Assembly (NCBI GenBank): GCA_022710485.1
Contig: JAKLGU010000004.1
Location: 106,107-170,106, forward strand
Direction of reading: 5' to 3'
DNA: 64,000 bases
Source: Gemmatimonadota bacterium
Lineage (GTDB): Bacteria; Gemmatimonadota; Gemmatimonadetes; Gemmatimonadales; GWC2-71-9
Position numbers and translations under genes: made by a program. Below the pieces are notes generated by a model. It made no database searches, was not told the origin of the DNA, and worked only from the letters and a program-made list of their open reading frames with translations. Positions 56,367-64,000 of the stretch are shown one piece after another; within the stretch, counting starts at the first letter, position 1, and the number at the start of each line of letters is the position of its first letter.

Positions 56367-56951
56367 ATGACCCGTGGGACTCGTGTGGTTGCACTCGCTA
56401 TCGGTCTTGGGTTGATCCTGACCGCCCCCGCCTCCGCCCAGCTTGCCGTCGGCCTCACCGGCGGCGTCAACTCCTCAACATTGAGCGGAAGCGACGCCGA
56501 TGAGATCAACGTCGACTCCAAGACCGGCGGAGCCGGCGGCATCTACGCCAACATCTACCTCGGCTCGCGGTTCTCGGCCGAAGGTCAGCTCCTCTTCCAG
56601 GGACAGGGGTTCCAGGGAGCCGACACCGCCAACGTCGAGTACGACGTGGCGCAGGGCTACATCGTGTTGCCCATGCTCTTGAAGGTCTACTTCGGGAAGC
56701 TCAACATCTTCGCCGGGCCGGCCATCAGCTGGGAGGTCAGCTGCAGCGTAAACGCCGACAACACCGCCGGCGAGTGCGACAGTTCGCAGTCCGGGCTGTG
56801 GAGCGGCATCGCGGGCCTGGGGATCCAGTTCGGGAGACTCGGCGCGGAAGTCCACTACCAGTCCGGCTTCAGCGACACGTTCGAGGGCGTCGATGCCTCG
56901 TACGGGGTCTGGTCGCTGATGGGCCGGCTCGCCATACTCGGGAGCCGCTGA
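56367..56951 (+). CDS. PorT-like outer-membrane beta-barrel protein 1
   Basis: A 194-aa protein; ATG at 56367 follows GGGGAGG. Signal MTRGTRVVALAIGLGLILTAPASA, then an eight-stranded barrel pattern (VGLTGGVNSSTLSG, GIYANIYLGSRFSAEGQLLFQ, YIVLPMLLKVYFG, AGPAISWEVSCSV) of the OMP_b-brl_2/PorT family. A Cys pair (SCSVNADNTAGEC) sits in an outer loop, as in copies 2 and 3. First of four tandem paralogues. Confidence 0.87.
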   Translation: MTRGTRVVALAIGLGLILTAPASAQLAVGLTGGVNSSTLSGSDADEINVDSKTGGAGGIYANIYLGSRFSAEGQLLFQGQGFQGADTANVEYDVAQGYIVLPMLLKVYFGKLNIFAGPAISWEVSCSVNADNTAGECDSSQSGLWSGIAGLGIQFGRLGAEVHYQSGFSDTFEGVDASYGVWSLMGRLAILGSR

Positions 56952-57027
56952 GGAATTGCAGCGCGGTATGATCGTGGCAACGCCGTCGAGTTGCCTGGCA
57001 CGTGAACCACACTCCAAGGAGACCGCA

Positions 57028-57660
57028 ATGCGCAAGCTCTTCCGGATTTCGACACTTGCCGCACTCGGGCTGGGCGCGGCAGCCGTCACCGCCCAGGCGC
57101 AGGAGAAGGCGTTCGGTTTGGTGGCCGGCGCAAACTTCGCCACGATCAACGGCAGCGACATCTCGGACGGCACCGGCACCCGCACAGGCTTTGTCGGCGG
57201 CATCTTCTTCGCGATTCCGGTCGGCGGCGGGAACTGGTCCATCGAGCCGGAAGTGCTCTACTCGATGCAGGGCGCGACATACGACAACGAGTTCTTCGAC
57301 GGCACCTATGCGGTGGACTACGTCCGCATCCCGGTGCTCGTCAAGTGGGCAGCCAATCCAGGCGGCAAGGGGTTCTATGTCATGCTCGGCCCCTCGGTCG
57401 GCATCAACGTGAGCTGCAACGACTCCGGCACCTACAAGCCGACCGACACGGACTACGACGGGAGCTGTGAGGACGAGGACGGCATCCAGGCCAAGACCGT
57501 CTTCAGCGGCGACCTCGGGGCCGGCTACAGCTTCGGGCGGTTCGGCCTCGAGGGGCGCTACGGATTCGACTGGGGCGACGCCTTCGAGGTGGTTGACGGC
57601 GGCGAGGGCATCGACGCCAAGAATAGCGTGATCTCCGTCATGCTCCGCTGGACGAAGTAA
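57028..57660 (+). CDS. PorT-like outer-membrane beta-barrel protein 2
   Basis: A 210-aa paralogue. Signal MRKLFRISTLAALGLGAAAVTAQA; AAGGAG precedes the ATG by seven bases. Barrel strands include GLVAGANFATING, GFVGGIFFAIPVG, WSIEPEVLYSMQGATY, VRIPVLVKWAA, MLGPSVGINVSCND and GRFGLEGRYGFDWGDAF, ending in VISVMLRWTK. The loop has a Cys pair around residues 130-150. Followed by a hairpin at 57691. Confidence 0.9.
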   Translation: MRKLFRISTLAALGLGAAAVTAQAQEKAFGLVAGANFATINGSDISDGTGTRTGFVGGIFFAIPVGGGNWSIEPEVLYSMQGATYDNEFFDGTYAVDYVRIPVLVKWAANPGGKGFYVMLGPSVGINVSCNDSGTYKPTDTDYDGSCEDEDGIQAKTVFSGDLGAGYSFGRFGLEGRYGFDWGDAFEVVDGGEGIDAKNSVISVMLRWTK

Positions 57661-57690
57661 CCGGCACTTTCCTTGCTGTTTCGCTGGACG

Positions 57691-57722
57691 CGACCCCCCG
57701 GGATTCGCATCCCTGGGGGTCG
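57691..57722 (+). terminator. Hairpin after barrel gene 2
   Basis: CGACCCCC-C-GGGA and TCCC-T-GGGGGTCG around a 6-base loop (12 pairs, one mismatch), 31 bases after the stop. No T-run follows. Confidence 0.5.
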
Positions 57723-57783
57723 TGTCATGGTCGAGTCAGGCAGTATGCAGTCGTTCAGGACAACCACACTTCAGGAGAATCGA

Positions 57784-58374
57784 ATGCGCAAGTTCTTTCG
57801 GGTTTCTGCATTGGCCGCACTCGCCCTCGGCGCCACGGCGCTGACCGCCCAGGCCCAGGGCGCCAAGCAGTTCGGCATCCTCGCCGGCGTCGGATTCGCC
57901 AACATGAGCGGCGATGACTTCGACGGCTTGGACCTGTCCACCAGGACCGGCTTCGTCGGCGGCTTCTACTTCGCGCTCCCGGTGGCCGCCCGCATGGCCA
58001 TCGAGCCCGAGGTGCTGTACTCGATGAAGGGCACCCAGGTCAACGATTTTGATATCTCGCTGGACAACGACTACATCGAAATCCCGGTCCTCTTCAAGTA
58101 CAACTTCAATGACGCCGGCGGCCCATACCTCCTGGCCGGCCCTGCCGTCGCCTTCAGCATTTCCTGCAATGAGTCCGCCGGTGACGCCGAGATCAGCTGC
58201 GAAGACGACGGCCTTTCCACGACCACGACTTTCGGTGGCGTGCTGGGCCTCGGGTTCCAGAAGAACCGGTTCGGCCTCGAAGGGCGCTACGACTTCGACT
58301 TCGGCGACGCTTTCGACGAGATCGCCGCGAAGAACAACCAGTGGGCCATTCTCGCCCGGATCATGATCAAGTAG
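57784..58374 (+). CDS. PorT-like outer-membrane beta-barrel protein 3
   Basis: A 196-aa paralogue; signal MRKFFRVSALAALALGATALTA is nearly the same as in copy 2, and AGGAG precedes the ATG by six bases. GILAGVGFANMSG, GFVGGFYFALPVA, MAIEPEVLYSMKGTQV, YIEIPVLFKYNF, LLAGPAVAFSISCN and RFGLEGRYDFDFGDAF mirror copy 2, so recent duplication is likely. Ends WAILARIMIK. Confidence 0.9.
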   Translation: MRKFFRVSALAALALGATALTAQAQGAKQFGILAGVGFANMSGDDFDGLDLSTRTGFVGGFYFALPVAARMAIEPEVLYSMKGTQVNDFDISLDNDYIEIPVLFKYNFNDAGGPYLLAGPAVAFSISCNESAGDAEISCEDDGLSTTTTFGGVLGLGFQKNRFGLEGRYDFDFGDAFDEIAAKNNQWAILARIMIK

Positions 58375-58400
58375 TTCGAGCCCAGTCGTAGAGGTACGAG

Positions 58401-58431
58401 CGGCCCCCCGGAGACCCCGGGGGGCCGTCTT
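58401..58431 (+). terminator. Hairpin after barrel gene 3
   Basis: CGGCCCCCCGG / CCGGGGGGCCG, perfect 11-base arms, 5-base loop, then TCTTGCG. The arms are nearly the same as in the hairpin at 59200. Confidence 0.65.
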
Positions 58432-58454
58432 GCGCATGGCATCGGGAGCTACGA

Positions 58455-58478
58455 ATTCCCGAACATCCAGTCGGGAAT
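58455..58478. repeat. Inverted repeat upstream of barrel gene 4
   Basis: ATTCCCGA-acatccag-TCGGGAAT, perfect 8-base arms with an 8-base spacer, ~100 bases before the ATG at 58579. A TACTAT -10-like box follows at ~58513. Possible operator. Confidence 0.4.
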
Positions 58479-58578
58479 CCTTGCCCCCTTCCCCATCGCC
58501 GAGTCTGGCCGTACTATCCATCCGTTCCGGCCCGACCGGGGACGGTTTCGGCGGCACTCTCCCATACCCGAGGCACAC

Positions 58579-59181
58579 ATGCGCACTTGGTTTCGTCGGT
58601 GTTCCACCCTCGCCGGTCTGGCCCTCATCGCCACCACCATCACCGCCACCACGGCGTCGGCGCAACGAAAGGCGGACGTCGGCTTCCTGGGGGGCGCGGC
58701 GTTCACGACCCTCGTCGGGCTGGGCGACTCGGCGGCTGCCGCGCAGTCCTCGACCGGGTTCGCCGGCGGCTTCTTCGTGGGGATTCCGGTGGCCAAGTCG
58801 CTTATGATCGAACCTGAAGTGCTCTACATCAACAAGGGGGCCGGAAGCGAGGACAGTGACCTCAGCCTGAACCTCAACTACATCGAGATTCCGGTCCTGC
58901 TCCGCTACGAGTTCAAGGAAGACGGCGGACCCTTCGCCTACGTGGGCCCCTACGTCGGGTTCGTAGCCGAGTGCAGCACCTCGGCCGACACCCTGTCGTT
59001 CCCGTGCGCCGATGACGACATCGAGACGAGCACCGATTTCGGCGGCACCATCGGCGTCGGGTTCCGCAAGGAGGCCTGGGGCTTCGACATCCGGTACGAC
59101 TACGGCTTCACCGACGCCATCAAGGACGAAAAGGGGAAGAACTCCGCCCTGATGGTGCTCCTGCGGGTCGCCGTCAACTAG
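58579..59181 (+). CDS. PorT-like outer-membrane beta-barrel protein 4
   Basis: A 200-aa paralogue, more distant: signal MRTWFRRCSTLAGLALIATT ... SAQ; VGFLGGAAFTTLVG, GFAGGFFVGIPVA, LMIEPEVLYINKGAG, YIEIPVLLRYEFK, AYVGPYVGFVAECS and GFDIRYDYGFTDAI keep the family pattern. The outer-loop Cys pair is AECSTSADTLSFPC. Ends LMVLLRVAVN. Has its own strong terminator. Confidence 0.9.
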   Translation: MRTWFRRCSTLAGLALIATTITATTASAQRKADVGFLGGAAFTTLVGLGDSAAAAQSSTGFAGGFFVGIPVAKSLMIEPEVLYINKGAGSEDSDLSLNLNYIEIPVLLRYEFKEDGGPFAYVGPYVGFVAECSTSADTLSFPCADDDIETSTDFGGTIGVGFRKEAWGFDIRYDYGFTDAIKDEKGKNSALMVLLRVAVN

Positions 59182-59199
59182 CGGCTGGCCCACATCGCA

Positions 59200-59235
59200 G
59201 CGGCCCCCCGGCATGGCCGGGGGGCCGCTTGCTTT
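59200..59235 (+). terminator. Hairpin after barrel gene 4
   Basis: GCGGCCCCCCGG / CCGGGGGGCCGC, perfect 12-base arms with loop CATGG, followed by TTGCTTTC. The strongest terminator-like hairpin in this part, separating the barrel genes from lipA. Confidence 0.65.
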
Positions 59236-59257
59236 CCCCCTCCCCGCACCCTATCCC
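59229..59257 (+). promoter_or_regulatory. Possible promoter of lipA-pdh genes
   Basis: TTGCTT at 59229-59234, 17 bases, TATCCC at 59252-59257, immediately after the terminator stem. Start expected near 59264, leaving a ~95-base leader. Confidence 0.4.
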
Positions 59258-59315
59258 AAAGCGCCGGAACATCTTCCGGACCCCTCTCCGGCCGACTACT
59301 TTCCTACCCTGCCGC

Positions 59316-59335
59316 GGCCGGGGTCTACCCCGGCC
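59316..59335. repeat. Palindrome in the lipA leader
   Basis: GGCCGGGGT-CT-ACCCCGGCC, 9-base arms with a 2-base spacer, 24 bases before the lipA GTG. In DNA form it could be an operator; as RNA the loop would have to open a base pair. Confidence 0.4.
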
Positions 59336-59358
59336 TTCGCCGCCTCAAGGAGCCGTCG

Positions 59359-60306
59359 GTGGCCGTTCCGCTCGTCCAGCTGACCAGGACCCCGTCCGCC
59401 ACCACCGGTGGACAGAGCGCCGTGCCCGCCACCCCGGTCCGGAAGCCGTCGTGGCTCAAGGTCCGGACTCCCGGGGGACAGAACTACGTTGAAATCCGCG
59501 GGATGATGCGGGAACTCGGCCTCCACACGGTGTGCGAGGAGGCCCGCTGCCCCAACATCGGCGAGTGCTGGGAGCACAAGGCCGCCACCTTCATGATCCT
59601 GGGTGACGTCTGCACCCGGAACTGCACCTACTGCGCAGTGGCCCACGGGACCCCCAGGCCGTTCGACCCGGTCGAGCCGGTCCGGCTCGCCGAGGCGGTC
59701 ACCCGGATGGGCCTGCAGCACGTGGTCATCACCTCGGTGGACCGCGACGACCTCCCCAACGGAGGGGCGGAGGCGTTCGCCGGCTGCATCACCGAGATCC
59801 GCGCCCGGATGCCGGAGACCTCCGTCGAGGTGCTCATCCCCGACTTCAAGGGCTCGGAGGAGGCGCTCCAGATCGTCATGGACGCCCGCCCGGACATCCT
59901 GAACCACAACCTCGAGACGCCGGAGCGGCTCTACCGCCTGGCACGCCCCGGGGGCCGCTACGACCGGGCCCTCCGGCTCCTCGCCAACGCCCGCCGGATG
60001 GGCGGCCCCGACGCCCTGACCAAGTCGGGAGTCATCCTCGGCATGGGCGAGGAGTGGGACGAGGTGCTGGTCTGCATGCGCGACCTCCGGAAGAGCGACG
60101 TGAACATCCTGACCCTGGGCCAGTACCTCCGTCCCTCCGGCGGGCACCTGCCAATCGCCCGCTACTACACCCCCGATGAGTTCGCCGAGCTTCGCGACAT
60201 CGGGCTGCGGCTCGGCTTCTCGCACGTCGAGGCGAGCCCCCTCACCCGCTCCTCCTACCACGCATGGGAGCAGGTGGACAAGGCCAAGGAAATGAGGAGC
60301 GCCTGA
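59359..60306 (+). CDS. lipA: Lipoyl synthase (radical SAM)
   Basis: A 315-aa enzyme that inserts two sulfurs into octanoyl groups on GcvH or E2. The auxiliary cluster motif CEEARCPNIGECW (Cys-x4-Cys-x5-Cys) and radical-SAM motif CTRNCTYC are complete; LTRSSYHA near the end holds the conserved Ser that ligates the auxiliary cluster. GTG start follows AAGGAG. The stop overlaps pdhA by one base (TGATG). Confidence 0.97.
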   Translation: MAVPLVQLTRTPSATTGGQSAVPATPVRKPSWLKVRTPGGQNYVEIRGMMRELGLHTVCEEARCPNIGECWEHKAATFMILGDVCTRNCTYCAVAHGTPRPFDPVEPVRLAEAVTRMGLQHVVITSVDRDDLPNGGAEAFAGCITEIRARMPETSVEVLIPDFKGSEEALQIVMDARPDILNHNLETPERLYRLARPGGRYDRALRLLANARRMGGPDALTKSGVILGMGEEWDEVLVCMRDLRKSDVNILTLGQYLRPSGGHLPIARYYTPDEFAELRDIGLRLGFSHVEASPLTRSSYHAWEQVDKAKEMRSA

Positions 60307-61334
60307 TGGCCGGCACCCGCGCCCAGACCCGCGTCAAGGGAGCGTCCCGCACCTCCGACCCGGGAGCCAGCCCGGAGCAGTGCCGGAGCTACCTGCGCCA
60401 GATGCGGCTCATCCGCCATTTCGAGGAAAAAGCGGGCGAGGCGTACAGCCTGGGGAAGATCGGCGGCTTCTGCCACCTCTACATCGGCCAGGAGGCGGTG
60501 GCGGTCGGCAGCATCGCCGCGCTCCTCGCCGACGACTACATCACCACCTCCTACCGGGACCACGGCCACGCGCTGGCCCGCGGGCTCTCGGCCCGCTCGG
60601 TCATGGCCGAGCTCTACGGCAAGGCGACCGGCTGCTCGCGCGGCAAGGGGGGCTCCATGCACCTCTTCGACGCGTCGCTCGGCTTCCTCGGCGGGCACGG
60701 CATCGTCGGCGGGCACATCCCGCTTACCGCCGGGATGGCCTTCGCGGCCAAGTACCGGAAGACCGACCAGGTGGCGGTCTGCTACTTCGGCGAGGCGGCG
60801 GTCAACATCGGCTCGTTCCACGAGACGCTGAACATGGCGGCGCTCTGGAAGCTCCCCGCCGTCTTCATCGTCGAGAACAACGGGTACGGCATGGGCACTG
60901 CGCTGGCACGGGCCAGCTCGTTGCTCGACCTGGCGCACCGGGCCTACTCCTACGAGATGGCGGAAGAGGTCGTGGACGGGCAGGATGTCTTCGCCGTCCG
61001 GAGCGCCATGGACCGCGCGGTGGAGCGGGCGCGGCTGGAGTCGCTCCCGACCCTGCTCGAAATGCGCACCTACCGGTACGTGGGGCACTCGATGTCCGAC
61101 GCCGCGCACGGCACCTACCGCAGCAAGGAAGAGGTCGAGGAGTTCCGCCAGCGGGACCCCATCAAGCTGCTCGAGAAGCACATGATCGCCGCCGGGATGA
61201 TCGACGAGGCCGGCGTGAAGGCCCTCGATGTGGAGATCATGGCCGAGGTGGAAGACGCCGTGACCTTCGCGGAGGAATCGCCGGATCCCGCGCCGGAGGA
61301 GCTCTGGACCGACGTGCTCGCGGGAGGACAGTGA
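60306..61334 (+). CDS. pdhA: Pyruvate dehydrogenase E1 component, alpha subunit
   Basis: A 342-aa thiamine-diphosphate enzyme subunit. ATG at 60306 directly couples to lip[11 protein letters not shown] and the phosphorylation-loop-like region [11 protein letters not shown] are conserved. The TPP motif reads [18 protein letters not shown] ... [12 protein letters not shown], so GDG is GEA here although the final Asn is kept. SYRGHSM-equivalent is [16 protein letters not shown]. Pairs with PdhB. Confidence 0.95.
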   Translation: MAGTRAQTRVKGASRTSDPGASPEQCRSYLRQMRLIRHFEEKAGEAYSLGKIGGFCHLYIGQEAVAVGSIAALLADDYITTSYRDHGHALARGLSARSVMAELYGKATGCSRGKGGSMHLFDASLGFLGGHGIVGGHIPLTAGMAFAAKYRKTDQVAVCYFGEAAVNIGSFHETLNMAALWKLPAVFIVENNGYGMGTALARASSLLDLAHRAYSYEMAEEVVDGQDVFAVRSAMDRAVERARLESLPTLLEMRTYRYVGHSMSDAAHGTYRSKEEVEEFRQRDPIKLLEKHMIAAGMIDEAGVKALDVEIMAEVEDAVTFAEESPDPAPEELWTDVLAGGQ

Positions 61335-61335
61335 G

Positions 61336-62319
61336 ATGGCGCTCCTGACCTACCGTGACGCGCTCAACGCCGCGCTCCGCGAGGAGATGGCCCTCGACGA
61401 CCGGGTCTTCCTCATGGGCGAGGAAGTGGCCGAGTACGACGGCGCGTACAAGGTGAGCCGCGGGCTCCTGAAGGAGTTCGGGCCGCTGCGGGTGGTGGAC
61501 ACCCCCATCGCGGAGCTGGGGTTCGCCGGCATCGGGGTCGGCGCGGCCATGGTCGGGCTCCGCCCCGTCATCGAGTTCATGACCTGGAACTTCGCCCTGC
61601 TGGCCATCGACCAGGTGGTCAACTCGGCGGCCAAGATGCGCTACATGTCGGGCGGGCAGGTGGGCTGTCCGATCGTCTTCCGCGGCCCCGGCGGCGCGGC
61701 GCTCCAGCTCGCGGCGCAGCACTCGCAGTCGTTCGAGTCGTGGTACGCGCACATCCCCGGCCTCAAGGTGCTCACGCCCGGCACGCCGGCGGACGCGAAG
61801 GGGCTGCTCAAGAGCGCCATCCGGGACGACGACCCGGTGGTGTTCATCGAAGGGGAGATGCTCTACAACGTGAAGGGGGAGGTGCCCGAGGGCGAGCACC
61901 TGGTCCCCATCGGCAAGGCCGAGGTGAAGCGCGCCGGGTCCGACGTGACGCTGGTGTGCCACTCGAAGACGGTCACCGTGGCGCTCAAGGCGGCGGAGCA
62001 GCTGGCCGACGAAGGCATCAGCGCCGAGGTGGTGGACCTCCGGACCATCCGGCCGCTCGACACCGAGACGGTGCTGAACTCCGTGGGGCGGACCCACCGG
62101 TGCGTCGTGGTGGAGGAGGGCTGGGCCTTTGCCGGGGTCGGCGCCCAGATCGTGGACGTCGTCCAGCTGCACGCCTTCGACGAACTGGACGCGCCGGTCC
62201 TCCGGGTCACGGGGGCGGACGTGCCGATGCCGTACAACAAGCATCTCGAGCGGGCGGCCAAGGCCGACCCGGCCAAGGTGATCGCCGCCGTCAAGCGGGT
62301 TCTTTACACCGGGATCTGA
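61336..62319 (+). CDS. pdhB: Pyruvate dehydrogenase E1 component, beta subunit
   Basis: A 327-aa subunit. [18 protein letters not shown] begins the domain; [56 protein letters not shown] and the C-terminal transketolase domain [15 protein letters not shown] with VVVEEGW are all typical. One base after pdhA. Confidence 0.97.
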   Translation: MALLTYRDALNAALREEMALDDRVFLMGEEVAEYDGAYKVSRGLLKEFGPLRVVDTPIAELGFAGIGVGAAMVGLRPVIEFMTWNFALLAIDQVVNSAAKMRYMSGGQVGCPIVFRGPGGAALQLAAQHSQSFESWYAHIPGLKVLTPGTPADAKGLLKSAIRDDDPVVFIEGEMLYNVKGEVPEGEHLVPIGKAEVKRAGSDVTLVCHSKTVTVALKAAEQLADEGISAEVVDLRTIRPLDTETVLNSVGRTHRCVVVEEGWAFAGVGAQIVDVVQLHAFDELDAPVLRVTGADVPMPYNKHLERAAKADPAKVIAAVKRVLYTGI

Positions 62320-62322
62320 CGC

Positions 62323-63558
<1,236 letters not shown>

Positions 63559-63597
63559 CGGCCCCGGCCGCCCGACCTGATACCGAGGAATCTCATC

Positions 63598-64000
63598 GTG
63601 GCTTCATTCGACCTCATCATCGTGGGCGGCGGGCCCGCCGGCTACGTGTGCGCCATCCGCGCCGCCCAGCTCGGCCTCAGCACCGCGGTCGTCGAAAAGG
63701 ACAAGCTCGGCGGCGTGTGCGTCAACATCGGATGCATCCCGACCAAGGCCCTGCTCCATAGCGCGTCGTCCATCAACCTGATCGCGCACCAGGCCAAGGA
63801 CCTCGGCATCGAGGTGGGCGCGGTCAAGACCGACTACGGCGTGGCCATGAAGCGGAGCCGCCGGGTGTCAGAGCAGAACTCCAAGGGCGTGGAGTTCCTG
63901 ATGAAGAAGAACAAGGTGACGGTCATCAAGGGGACCGGCACCCTGCTCCCGGGCAAGAAGGTGAAGGTCGGGGCCGACGTGCACGAGGCGAAGAAGGCCG
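63598..64000 (+). CDS. lpdA: Dihydrolipoamide dehydrogenase (E3), 3'-truncated
   Basis: 134 codons are visible before the window ends. GTG at 63598 follows GAGGA. FAD loop IIVGGGPAGYVCAIRAAQLG and redox disulfide GVCVNIGCIPTKALL (Cys 41 and 46) identify E3. It re-oxidises the lipoyl group of E2 and may also serve the glycine cleavage L protein. Confidence 0.95.
   Translation, partial: MASFDLIIVGGGPAGYVCAIRAAQLGLSTAVVEKDKLGGVCVNIGCIPTKALLHSASSINLIAHQAKDLGIEVGAVKTDYGVAMKRSRRVSEQNSKGVEFLMKKNKVTVIKGTGTLLPGKKVKVGADVHEAKKA

Overview
The window is a high-GC, gene-dense stretch of a Gram-negative, aerobic bacterium. A TonB-dependent receptor, several lipoproteins, four outer-membrane beta-barrels, and CtaG/SCO1/PCuAC oxidase-assembly genes support this. 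Small PorT-like barrels, a DbpA-domain pseudo-helicase, many GTG starts and genes that overlap by 1-4 bases fit Gemmatimonadota best; this is inference from gene content and style, not from a marker gene. No rRNA, tRNA, CRISPR array, phage or insertion sequence was seen, and codon use looks uniform throughout.

Layout. 1-1059: 3' end of a long-chain acyl-CoA ligase. 4920-1056 (minus): PTPS, FolE and an SDR, which could form a tetrahydropterin (BH4-like) route, then an M23 peptidase with a propeller domain and a Trm112-like protein. 5194-5355: a tiny DUF5670-like membrane protein. 14741-5359 (minus): aminotransferase, unknown 166-aa protein, HerA-like ATPase, SbcD, SbcC, GNAT protein and an anion transporter, so a HerA-Mre11-Rad50 DNA-end-processing set. 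14890-22182: pseudo-helicase, HU, tdk, coaE, then gcvH, gcvP and a LipM-like octanoyltransferase. 22380-30159: a complete oligopeptide/dipeptide ABC transporter followed by RidA, PhzF, CsaA and a D-aminopeptidase (M55). 33956-30135 (minus): membrane protein plus winged-helix regulator, uppS and two membrane proteins. 34150-38658: surface lipoprotein, TonB receptor and TPR protein, translationally coupled. 41484-38650 (minus): esterase, then SCO1, PCuAC and CtaG. 41557-45249: half-size TauE, POT peptide transporter, DUF1028, coiled coil and FmdB-type zinc ribbon. 45391-52691: lipoprotein, glutamine-amidotransferase-like hydrolase, hybrid sensor kinase, two glycosyltransferases, DUF3108 and a DHS-like protein. 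53059-56175: ThiO, DUF1684 and a TlpA-like thioredoxin. 56367-59181: four tandem PorT-like barrels, three of them followed by hairpins. 59359-64000: lipA and the pyruvate dehydrogenase complex (pdhA, pdhB, pdhC, start of lpd).

How parts work together. Lipoylation is a theme: LipM-like (beside gcvH/gcvP) and LipA (beside the E1/E2/E3 genes) together would make lipoyl-GcvH and lipoyl-E2. Peptide scavenging is another: ABC importer with D-aminopeptidase, plus a proton-coupled POT transporter. Recognisable sigma70-type promoters (TTGAnn, 17 bases, TAnnnT) precede ptpS, tdk, gcvH, fmdB and the 33956 gene. Two genes appear to use rare start codons (ATT for the HerA-like gene, CTG for the TlpA-like gene), judged from Shine-Dalgarno position and conserved N-termini.
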